5,981 bases of DNA from contig CAAGDU010000118.1 in the NCBI GenBank assembly GCA_900768725.1, positions 1-5,981 on the forward strand, written 5' to 3'. The position numbers were made by a program, and so were the translations under genes. The notes under the pieces are model-generated. The model was given only the letters and a program-made list of their open reading frames with translations. It made no database searches and had not been told where the DNA came from. The DNA comes from Bacteroidales bacterium (GTDB lineage Bacteria; Bacteroidota; Bacteroidia; Bacteroidales; Paludibacteraceae). Shown piece after piece: positions 1 to 5,188 of this stretch. The number at the start of each line of letters is the position of its first letter. Position 1 is the stretch's first letter.

Positions 1-899
1 GGCAGTTGCAGTTCGAGCAAGTCGATATAGTTGCCGTCGCCGCATGGCACGAGGATATGCCCTTTCGATCCTTGTTCCTGATTCTTTGCTCCTTGTTCCT
101 GATTCCTTTTTCTGGGTTCCGCTGCAAACACTTTCACGTTCTCGTAGGTCTGTCCGTTGAGCGTCAGGTCGCACCACGCGGCGGGGTAGGGGCTCAGCCC
201 GCGGATGAAGTTGTGCACCGCGGAGGCAGGCTGCGAGAAGTCGATACGGCAAGTGTCTTTGAAGATTTTGGGTGCAGGGCGCAGCGCGACAGACTCCTCT
301 TGCGGCTGCGTGGGGAGCGTAACGCCGCGCGCATCGCAGTCGAAAATCATGTCCACGGTGCGGAGGATGACGCCTGTGCCAAGGTCCATCAGTCGGTCGT
401 GCACGGAGCCGACGTTCTCGTTCTCGCCAATGGCGATGCGCTCTTGCAGGATGATGTTGCCCGTGTCTATCTCGTGTTTGAGCATGAAGGTGGTTACGCC
501 TGTCTCGCGGTCGCCGTTGATAACTGCCCAGTTGATTGGCGCTGCACCGCGGTACTGCGGCAGGAGCGAGGCATGGAGGTTGAAGGTGCCTAACCGCGGC
601 ATGCTCCATACCACCTCCGGCAGCATGCGGAACGCCACTACTATCTGCAAGTCAGCATGGTAGGATGCCAATTCCTCCACGAAGGCGGGGGCTTTCAGTT
701 TCTCGGGTTGCAAGACGGGCAGCCCCGCCTCCAGCGCGTACTGCTTCACGGGCGAGAACTGCACCTTGTGCCCCCTGCCTGCGGGCTTGTCGGGCATGGT
801 TACCACCGCCACTACGTTGTATCCGTTCTCCACCAATGCACGCAGACCTGCTACGGCAAAATCCGGCGTGCCCATGTAAACTATTCTATTATCAGACAT
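1..899 (-). CDS. fmt: Methionyl-tRNA formyltransferase, C-terminus cut by window edge
   Basis: Transfers a formyl group from 10-formyltetrahydrofolate to the amino group of Met-tRNA(fMet), making the cytoplasmic initiator tRNA. My translation from the ATG at 899-897 gives 299 codons with no stop before the window edge; the family is usually about 310-325 residues, so roughly 20 are missing. Seen: the N-terminal RIVYMGTPDF (5-14), the folate-binding SLLPQYRGAAPI (111-122), catalytic Asn107 and His109 in NLHAS, and the catalytic Asp145 in the EIDTG context. The C-terminal tRNA-binding domain begins near residue 205 and ends at GDGNYIDLLELQL. Oddity: residues 266-279 read NQEQGAKNQEQGSK, a doubled heptapeptide encoded by heptameric DNA repeats, in place of a loop between beta-strands. 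The start overlaps the upstream gene by 19 bp, so translation is probably coupled. Identification is secure. Confidence 0.96.
   Translation of the reverse strand, partial: MSDNRIVYMGTPDFAVAGLRALVENGYNVVAVVTMPDKPAGRGHKVQFSPVKQYALEAGLPVLQPEKLKAPAFVEELASYHADLQIVVAFRMLPEVVWSMPRLGTFNLHASLLPQYRGAAPINWAVINGDRETGVTTFMLKHEIDTGNIILQERIAIGENENVGSVHDRLMDLGTGVILRTVDMIFDCDARGVTLPTQPQEESVALRPAPKIFKDTCRIDFSQPASAVHNFIRGLSPYPAAWCDLTLNGQTYENVKVFAAEPRKRNQEQGAKNQEQGSKGHILVPCGDGNYIDLLELQL
65..106 (-). repeat. Heptamer tandem repeat inside fmt
   Basis: Read on the minus strand from 106 downward, the DNA falls into consecutive heptamers GGAATCA, GGAACAA, GGAGCAA, AGAATCA, GGAACAA and a degenerate GGATCGA. A 16-bp block is repeated exactly at 69-84 and 90-105, offset by 21 bp (three heptamers, seven codons), so the frame is kept. 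It encodes NQEQGAK-NQEQGSK. Confidence 0.85.
881..899 (-). other. 19-bp coding overlap, exported-protein gene and fmt
   Basis: The fmt ATG (899-897) lies inside the last codons of the upstream gene, whose TAG occupies 883-881. The two genes use different frames. No Shine-Dalgarno sequence precedes the fmt ATG, so translational coupling is a reasonable inference. Confidence 0.85.
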
Positions 900-1909
900 A
901 ATCCTATTTGATTGAAGTTCTTTATGTTGCGGAACTGCCCGTAGGGGCAGTTGCCGTGGTAGGCGCGTATGCCGAGCGACCAATGGGAGTAGATGCCGTG
1001 GTAGCGCGGGGCGCAATAGCGTGCGCCGAGAAAGACGTTGTAGGTGAAGACGCGCCCTTCGTCTTGCAGCACGGGCGTCTGTCCCTCGCGGTTGCTCAGG
1101 TCGTAGCCGTAGAGGGCGCGGTTGCGTATCTCCACCGAGGCAATGCCTTGAAAGCCGTGTTTGCTCGTGGGCGACTGATATTGGTACTGCAAGTAGGCTT
1201 CCCACGGCGATAGGCGCGGCTGCGCGAGCGAGGCATCGCCGTCCTCCTCGTAGATATGGTACCAGCCCTCTTTCCAGTCCCAGAGCAGCATCAACCCTAT
1301 GCGAAAACAATGGTTCTCCGCGCGGCGGTCTTCCGCCTCGTTGAGGGTGAAGGTCAGTTCGGTGTAGTTGTACGACACGTTCACGCGCTTCAGGGCATGC
1401 CCCTGCTCCACGTGCTGTATCTGCAACTCGTCGCCGATATGGGTCGATTCGTGCTTGAAGGGCGACCAACAGACGGCGTAGTTGCGGGCGAAGCCCTTGT
1501 CGATACGGTGCAGGAACGCCACGGTCGGCAGCCCGATACGGTAGTCGCAATCCACGATGGGGGAGGTCGTCTTACCGAAGAGGTCCATCCATAGGTTTGC
1601 GGACATGCCGCTCGACACGCTGATAGCCATCGTGCTGTCGCCCACTTGCCCGTACCAAAGTGGCAACTGCATACCGAAAATCCCCATGGTCTGCCAGCGG
1701 TAGGCTTCGCCCGACGCGCCGTAGTCGTAGATGGGGCGGTTGGTGGTGTAGGGGATGTCCATACGGACGAAGTTCGGGTGCTCATCGGCGTAGAGACTAT
1801 GCCCCCACTCTGCGCACCGAAATAGCCCCTCGCCAAAACGAGTGCTCTCCGCCGAGACATAGCCAATGCCCAAGCACAGGCATAACACGGTACAAATAAC
1901 GGTTTTCAT
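881..1909 (-). CDS. Exported protein of unknown function with HESTHIGDE motif (DUF1207-like?)
   Basis: A 342-residue protein whose function I do not know. Seen: a signal peptide (hydrophobic residues about 4-19, probable cleavage after VSA at 20), then a sequence rich in Tyr, Trp and alternating hydrophobic residues with no further membrane helix. This fits a periplasmic or outer-membrane beta-rich protein. The motif HESTHIGDE at 153-161 resembles the HxSxHxGDE-type motif I associate with the DUF1207 family; that link is from memory and unproven. The C-terminus (GLCLIIE) does not end in the aromatic residue usual for a barrel. The ATG at 1909-1907 is the only plausible start, as the signal peptide follows at once. 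The gene lies downstream of lgt across a 371-bp repetitive gap, and its last six codons overlap the start of fmt in another frame, which suggests co-transcription with fmt. Confidence 0.8.
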   Translation of the reverse strand: MKTVICTVLCLCLGIGYVSAESTRFGEGLFRCAEWGHSLYADEHPNFVRMDIPYTTNRPIYDYGASGEAYRWQTMGIFGMQLPLWYGQVGDSTMAISVSSGMSANLWMDLFGKTTSPIVDCDYRIGLPTVAFLHRIDKGFARNYAVCWSPFKHESTHIGDELQIQHVEQGHALKRVNVSYNYTELTFTLNEAEDRRAENHCFRIGLMLLWDWKEGWYHIYEEDGDASLAQPRLSPWEAYLQYQYQSPTSKHGFQGIASVEIRNRALYGYDLSNREGQTPVLQDEGRVFTYNVFLGARYCAPRYHGIYSHWSLGIRAYHGNCPYGQFRNIKNFNQIGLCLIIE

Positions 1910-1915
1910 AAGTGG

Positions 1916-2253
1916 TGGTAGGTTAATGTGAACTCGATATAAGATTTTTAGTATAGATTTTCTTTTGATTGCCGTTTATCCCGATTTATCGGGGAGCGTA
2001 GCGAAACAAAAAGACAATCGCTCATCCTATTTTTAGAAAAGATTTTTAGTAAGATTATGGATTAGATTTTCCGATCTTATCCCTTAAAAATCATTGCAAA
2101 AATAACGCAAAAATCTTTACTAATAATCTTAGTGAGTGATAATTTTATACCCTTTCGCTTCGCTCAGAAATCTATATAAAATCAAATAGAAAATCTTTTG
2201 GTAAAATATATCTTATATGTTGTGGCTTATTTCGAACTCACGTTAGGTTACCA
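1916..2253. repeat. Giant imperfect palindrome filling the gap between lgt and the exported-protein gene
   Basis: This 371-bp non-coding stretch (1910-2280) holds no credible ORF but is a nested set of inverted repeats sharing one centre near 2078-2084. Paired blocks, each compared with the reverse complement of its partner, are: 1916-1943 with 2226-2253 (about 21 of 28 identical); 1936-1970 with 2180-2219, sharing AATCAAA, AGAAAATCT and CTTATAT in order; 1994-2006 with 2153-2165 (GAGCGTAGCGAAA against GAGCGAAGCGAAA, 12 of 13); and 2021-2047 with 2109-2136, sharing CTCA, TTAG and AAAGATTTTT. The two outer blocks overlap on the left and give alternative pairings. The whole is A/T-rich. It could be a MITE-like mobile remnant or a long structured untranslated RNA. 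The promoter of the exported-protein gene should also lie here, but I found no box pair with proper spacing; a lone TATTTTTG occurs on the minus strand at 2104-2097. Confidence 0.7.
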
Positions 2254-2264
2254 AGTTAGGATTT

Positions 2265-2281
2265 ATCACACACTGTGTGAT
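2265..2281 (-). terminator. Perfect 8-bp inverted repeat at the lgt stop codon
   Basis: ATCACACACTGTGTGAT is a perfect inverted repeat (8-bp arms, 1-nt centre) whose last base is also the final base of the lgt stop codon. On the transcribed strand it would form a short hairpin directly after translation ends. No U-tract follows, so an intrinsic terminator is uncertain; it could instead be an mRNA-stabilising hairpin or an operator. Confidence 0.4.
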
Positions 2282-3231
2282 TATTTCTTCTTCTCTTGCA
2301 CTTCGGGGGCTTGGGCTACTTCGGGGAGGAGGGGGCGGCGGAAGGCGCGGATGATGAGGAAGATACCGAGGAGGATGAAGGGGATGCTGAGCCATTGTCC
2401 CATGTTCAGCACGTGCCCTGCCTCAAAGAGTTCTTGGTCGTTCTTGATGAACTCCAGCCCGAAGCGGGTAACGAAGATTATCTCGAAGAACACGCCCAAG
2501 AGCAGCCCCTCGCGGCGGTAGGCTTTGCCTTTCCAGTACATCGGCCATGTTACCGCCATCGCGGCGAGGCAGTAGAGCATCTCGTAAATCTGTGTCGGGT
2601 GGCAGGGGACGGTCTGCCCGTCGCGCACGAAGATAAAACCCCACGGCATATCGGTCGGACCGCCGTAGATCTCGCTGTTCATCAGGTTGCCAAGGCGGAT
2701 GCAGAATGCGGTCAGGCACACGCCCACGCAGAGGCGGTCGAGTATCCAAATCCATGAGGTGTGGTACTGCGGGTATTTCTTAAACTGCGTCTTGTCGAGC
2801 AGCCACGCAGCGATAATCAGTCCGATGGCGCCTCCGTGGCTCGCCAGTCCGCCTTCCCAAATACGCAGCAGTTTGAGCGGGTGCTCTATGTAGGGATTGC
2901 GGTAGTTGATAGTCCATCCGAATATCTGCACGGGGTCGGTGGAGATATCCATGGCGGCGCAGTAGCGCGCCAGCGCGGGGTTGGTAACGTCGTGCCACTC
3001 GTAGAACCAGCAATGCCCCACGCGCGCACCGATAATCACGCCCAACACCATCCACACAAACAGTTTGTCCGTCCAATCGGCGGGGCAATGCTCATGCTTA
3101 TAGAGCCGCACCTGCACCCAATAGCAGAGCATGATACCTATAGCCCACAGCAGTCCGTACCACCGCACGCCTCCGTCTCCGAAGTGCAACAATATCGGGT
3201 CAACATCCCAAGTAATGAAAAGAAGTTCCAT
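2281..3231 (-). CDS. lgt: Prolipoprotein diacylglyceryl transferase
   Basis: Integral inner-membrane enzyme that transfers the diacylglyceryl group of phosphatidylglycerol to the lipobox cysteine of prolipoproteins, the first step of lipoprotein maturation. I take the ATG at 3231-3229 (316 residues), because the protein then begins MELLFITWDVDP, as Bacteroidota Lgt proteins do. A TTG start at 3246 would add five residues but lies inside a heptamer repeat. Seen: several hydrophobic membrane segments, EGGLASHGG (126-134) with the conserved His132, the Lgt signature RLGNLMNSE (179-187) with Arg179, Asn182 and Glu187, HPTQIYE (211-217), and RFGLEFIK with Arg256 and Glu260. The tail is short and charged, ending EKKK. 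It follows nadK by 98 bp with no promoter consensus in that gap, so read-through from nadK is likely. The lipoprotein at 5189 should be a substrate. Confidence 0.97.
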   Translation of the reverse strand: MELLFITWDVDPILLHFGDGGVRWYGLLWAIGIMLCYWVQVRLYKHEHCPADWTDKLFVWMVLGVIIGARVGHCWFYEWHDVTNPALARYCAAMDISTDPVQIFGWTINYRNPYIEHPLKLLRIWEGGLASHGGAIGLIIAAWLLDKTQFKKYPQYHTSWIWILDRLCVGVCLTAFCIRLGNLMNSEIYGGPTDMPWGFIFVRDGQTVPCHPTQIYEMLYCLAAMAVTWPMYWKGKAYRREGLLLGVFFEIIFVTRFGLEFIKNDQELFEAGHVLNMGQWLSIPFILLGIFLIIRAFRRPLLPEVAQAPEVQEKKK

Positions 3232-3238
3232 GTTAGTC

Positions 3239-3259
3239 AGTTTCAAGTTTCAGGTTTCT
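3239..3259 (+). repeat. AGTTTCA-type heptamer repeat
   Basis: Three consecutive heptamers, AGTTTCA, AGTTTCA and GGTTTCT, lie just upstream of the lgt ATG. They supply the TTG codon that artificially extends the lgt reading frame. Confidence 0.6.
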
Positions 3260-3286
3260 CCGACTAAGTCGGGATAAACAGGTTTC
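3251..3286 (+). repeat. 20-bp micro-palindrome element flanked by 8-bp direct repeats
   Basis: CAGGTTTC occurs at 3251-3258 and again at 3279-3286. Between the copies lie 20 bp that contain the perfect inverted repeat CCGACTAAGTCGG (3260-3272) followed by GATAAA. The arrangement resembles a tiny insertion with a target-site duplication. A related sequence on the minus strand within the large palindrome (about 1995-1971) has the same CCGA-TCGGGATAAAC plan. The flanking repeats could also be part of the heptamer run next to them. Confidence 0.55.
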
Positions 3287-3291
3287 AAGTT

Positions 3292-3321
3292 AATTGTCAA
3301 ATAGTAAATTGTCCAATTGTC
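3292..3321 (+). repeat. AATTGTC degenerate repeat
   Basis: AATTGTC occurs three times, at 3292-3298, 3307-3313 and 3315-3321 (spacings of 15 and 8 bp), with a degenerate copy AATAGTA between the first two. It lies directly downstream of the nadK stop codon and belongs to the same class of short stuttering repeats seen elsewhere in the window. Confidence 0.55.
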
Positions 3322-3329
3322 AAATTCCG

Positions 3330-4184
3330 CTATCTTCCCCAGTTCAGTTTATCGCGCAGCGACTTGAGGAAACTGTTTTCTCCCACTTGCACCACCTTGA
3401 TGGTGTAGGGCGCTTTCTCTATGTGCAGGCTGACATCGGTGTTGAGTATTTGGCTGCGACCGTCGATAGAGAGCATATAACTCTGGTAACGGCTGTTCAC
3501 TTTCAGGTCGAACTTCCAGTCATCGGGCACTACGAGCGGGCGCACGGTCAGGCTGTGGGTGGCGATAGGCGACAGGATGATACCTTTGGTCTGCGGCACG
3601 AGCAGCGGTCCGCCGATAGACAGGTTGTAGGCAGTACTGCCCGTTGGCGTGGAGAGCACCAACCCGTCGGCGTGGTAGGTGTGCAGGAACTCGCCGTTGG
3701 CGCTCACCTCCACGGAAATCATGCTGCTCATACCTTGCTTCATCAGCGCCACCTCGTTCAGCGCGTATGGCGACATGATAAGGTCTTGGCGCCCGCAACA
3801 CACTTTCAGCAGCGAGCGTTGCTCGATGGTGTATTGCCCCTCGATGAGTTGGCGCATGATGATATCCACGTCCTTGGTCTGCACATCCGCCAGAAAGCCC
3901 AAGTGCCCGCAGTTCACCCCCACGATGGGGATGTTCCTGCTGCCCACGGCTGCGGCGGTGGTGAGGAAGGTGCCATCCCCGCCAACGGACATGGCGAAGT
4001 CCACGGGCTCTTCGCCCTCTTGCGCCACTTCCGAGAAAGCCGGATACTCGCGCAACTGCAACTCCTGCCGCAACTCCTGCGACAGCAACACCTGCACCCC
4101 GCGCGCCGCCATGAACTCCAGTATATGCGACACCTCTATCAAGGTGTTGTCCTTCATCGCATTGCCAAAAATCGCTATTGTCAT
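3330..4184 (-). CDS. nadK: NAD kinase (ATP-dependent NAD+ phosphorylation)
   Basis: Cytoplasmic enzyme that phosphorylates NAD+ to NADP+, the only de novo source of NADP. I choose the ATG at 4184-4182 (284 residues, starting MTIAIFGNAMKDN); a TTG at 4202 would add six residues but falls in what should be the leader, since the promoter -7 box ends only 17 bp further upstream. Seen: the nucleotide-binding GGDGTF at 68-73 with the catalytic Asp70, NCGHLGFLA (91-99), the NE pair at 143-144, DG at 173-174, the family hallmark TPTGSTAY at 179-186, and GGP at 191-193. Length is typical for the family (about 280-300). The gene is first of the minus-strand group and diverges from the barrel-protein gene. 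Identification is secure. Confidence 0.97.
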   Translation of the reverse strand: MTIAIFGNAMKDNTLIEVSHILEFMAARGVQVLLSQELRQELQLREYPAFSEVAQEGEEPVDFAMSVGGDGTFLTTAAAVGSRNIPIVGVNCGHLGFLADVQTKDVDIIMRQLIEGQYTIEQRSLLKVCCGRQDLIMSPYALNEVALMKQGMSSMISVEVSANGEFLHTYHADGLVLSTPTGSTAYNLSIGGPLLVPQTKGIILSPIATHSLTVRPLVVPDDWKFDLKVNSRYQSYMLSIDGRSQILNTDVSLHIEKAPYTIKVVQVGENSFLKSLRDKLNWGR

Positions 4185-4218
4185 AGTCTTTTGTCTTTTC
4201 AAAACTGAAAATGCGCCG

Positions 4219-4250
4219 CAAAATTACGAAAAAAAAACGAAGTGTGCAAT
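4219..4250 (-). promoter_or_regulatory. nadK promoter, Bacteroidota type
   Basis: On the minus strand, ATTG (4250-4247) is followed after 20 bp by TAATTTTG (4226-4219), matching the Bacteroidota -33 TTTG and -7 TAnnTTTG plan apart from one base in the -33 box. Transcription would begin a few bases past 4219, giving a short leader to the ATG at 4184. Confidence 0.65.
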
Positions 4251-4341
4251 AAATCAGCCTATTTTTCTCGAATTTCCTCCTTTCCTTCCCGATTGGACTA
4301 TCTTGAGCAGTCTAACGCATCCTATCCGATGCCAGGATTTA

Positions 4342-4359
4342 GAATTTTTGCAAAAAATC
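4342..4359. promoter_or_regulatory. Palindrome upstream of the barrel-gene promoter, possible operator
   Basis: GAATTTTTGCAAAAAATC is an 18-bp palindrome with one mismatched pair; its core TTTTTGCAAAAA is perfect. It ends 9 bp before the -33 box of the barrel-gene promoter, a place suited to an activator. The core TTGCAA recurs at 4398-4403 and 4418-4423. No regulator can be named. Confidence 0.35.
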
Positions 4360-4368
4360 CAATAAAAA

Positions 4369-4400
4369 CTTGCGTGTTTTCCGAAATAATTGTAATTTTG
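4369..4400 (+). promoter_or_regulatory. Promoter of the barrel-protein/lipoprotein pair, Bacteroidota type
   Basis: CTTG (4369-4372), 20 bp, then TAATTTTG (4393-4400) fits the Bacteroidota -33/-7 consensus except for one base in the -33 box. The -7 sequence and the spacing are identical to those of the divergent nadK promoter. The ATG at 4423 lies 22 bp after the -7 box, so the leader would be only about 15 nt. Confidence 0.7.
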
Positions 4401-4422
4401 CAAGCGAAAATGAATTATTGCA

Positions 4423-5097
4423 ATGAAAAGTGTTATTCGTTTGGTTCTGTGTTGTCTCTTGCCTGCCACTTTGGTGTGTAGCCAGCCGGCGTGGGGAAAG
4501 ACAAGGTCTTTCGGAAAAGTGTATCCGCCGGTTGAGCAACGCAACGAGTTGCGTGTAGGGTGGGGTGATATGATGTTTGAGACGCTTGTGTGGCACGAGA
4601 AAACGCTCCTGCCGGGTATGAACGGCGATACCTACCTCAAGAATTACCGTTATACGCAGCATTGGTTTGCGGAGTATTTGTACCACGTGAACTTTTGGTT
4701 CGGCGTGGGCGGAATGGTGGACTACGGCGGCGTGTATTGGGACAAGGTGCAGCGCGATGCGGCGGGCAACGAGTTAGAGAAACTATATACCGCATGGTTT
4801 GCGAATATCTCGGTGATGCCTGTGATTCGCTTCACGTACTACGAGAAGAACCTTGTGCGCCTCTACTCCGCGTTGGGCTACGGCGTGAATATCAACACGG
4901 GTACGGAGCTGGACTACAAAGGGCGCAAGACTGCCTGCTCGGGTGTGCTCAATCTGACGCTGCTGGGCGTGAGTGTAGGCAATGAACATGTATTCGGCAG
5001 CGTGGAGTTGGGCGGTATGTTTGCCATGGCAAATAAGCAGGAGATTTATATGTGCGACTCTCGTATCTTCACCGCCTCCTTCGGCGTAAGGTTTTGA
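4423..5097 (+). CDS. Small outer-membrane beta-barrel protein, function unknown
   Basis: A 224-residue protein. Seen: a signal peptide (hydrophobic 4-19, probable cleavage after AWG near 25), then alternating aromatic/hydrophobic strands with Gly-rich turns such as WFGVGGMVDYGGVYWD (92-107) and YSALGYGVNINTG (148-160). It ends FTASFGVRF, with the C-terminal Phe typical of substrates of the BAM assembly machinery. The conserved-looking block NELRVGWGDMMFETLVWH (41-58) resembles a family of uncharacterised Bacteroidales proteins that I recall beginning their mature part this way; this is from memory. The size suits a barrel of eight to ten strands. The start is set by the signal peptide and by a promoter 22 bp upstream. 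The lipoprotein hydrolase follows after 91 bp without an evident promoter of its own. The localisation is fairly sure; the role is unknown. Confidence 0.85.
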   Translation: MKSVIRLVLCCLLPATLVCSQPAWGKTRSFGKVYPPVEQRNELRVGWGDMMFETLVWHEKTLLPGMNGDTYLKNYRYTQHWFAEYLYHVNFWFGVGGMVDYGGVYWDKVQRDAAGNELEKLYTAWFANISVMPVIRFTYYEKNLVRLYSALGYGVNINTGTELDYKGRKTACSGVLNLTLLGVSVGNEHVFGSVELGGMFAMANKQEIYMCDSRIFTASFGVRF

Positions 5098-5098
5098 C

Positions 5099-5112
5099 AA
5101 TTAGGAATTAGG
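5099..5112 (+). repeat. AATTAGG heptamer duplication
   Basis: Two perfect tandem copies of AATTAGG begin two bases after the barrel-gene stop codon. They are of the same 7-bp class as the repeats at 65-106, 3239-3259 and 5168-5188. Confidence 0.6.
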
Positions 5113-5120
5113 AGGGCTTA

Positions 5121-5149
5121 TGCTCTGAATAATCAGAGTCCTCAGAGCA
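5121..5149 (+). terminator. Two mutually exclusive hairpins between barrel gene and lipoprotein gene
   Basis: TGCTCTGA (5121-5128) can pair perfectly with TCAGAGCA (5142-5149) across 13 nt. Alternatively, CTCTGA (5123-5128) pairs with the nearer TCAGAG (5133-5138) across a 4-nt ATAA loop. There is no following U-tract, so this is more likely an intercistronic or attenuator-like structure than a strong terminator. Confidence 0.4.
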
Positions 5150-5167
5150 CTCCGATAACTCAAAAAA

Positions 5168-5188
5168 CACTAACCACTAACCACTATT
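5168..5188 (+). repeat. CACTAAC heptamers abutting the lipoprotein start codon
   Basis: CACTAAC, CACTAAC and CACTATT follow one another exactly and end at the base before the ATG at 5189. The ribosome-binding region of the lipoprotein gene is therefore made of repeat units, and no Shine-Dalgarno sequence is present. Confidence 0.65.

Noticed and set aside
1936..2219. An invertible promoter segment of the kind found in Bacteroides
   Set aside because: The inverted arms are imperfect and the similarity runs on towards the centre, so this is one long palindrome and not two short identical recombination sites around unique DNA; no invertase gene is in view.
2265..2281. A CRP-type operator
   Set aside because: The half-sites are in the reverse order (TCACA before TGTGA) with the wrong spacing, and the position is at a gene end.
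2198..2757. Plus-strand frames overlapping the 3' part of lgt
   Set aside because: They lie opposite conserved Lgt codons, and their translations are low-complexity with no recognisable motif.
3232..3246. An upstream TTG start for lgt
   Set aside because: The extra five codons lie in the AGTTTCA heptamer repeat; the ATG at 3231 gives the normal family N-terminus.
4185..4202. An upstream TTG start for nadK
   Set aside because: It is very close to the predicted transcription start, and the ATG at 4184 gives the usual NAD kinase N-terminus (IAIFGN).
3294..4208. A long plus-strand open frame of 304 codons opposite nadK
   Set aside because: It is the antisense shadow of nadK, with a His/Gln-rich composition, no recognisable domain and no start signal.
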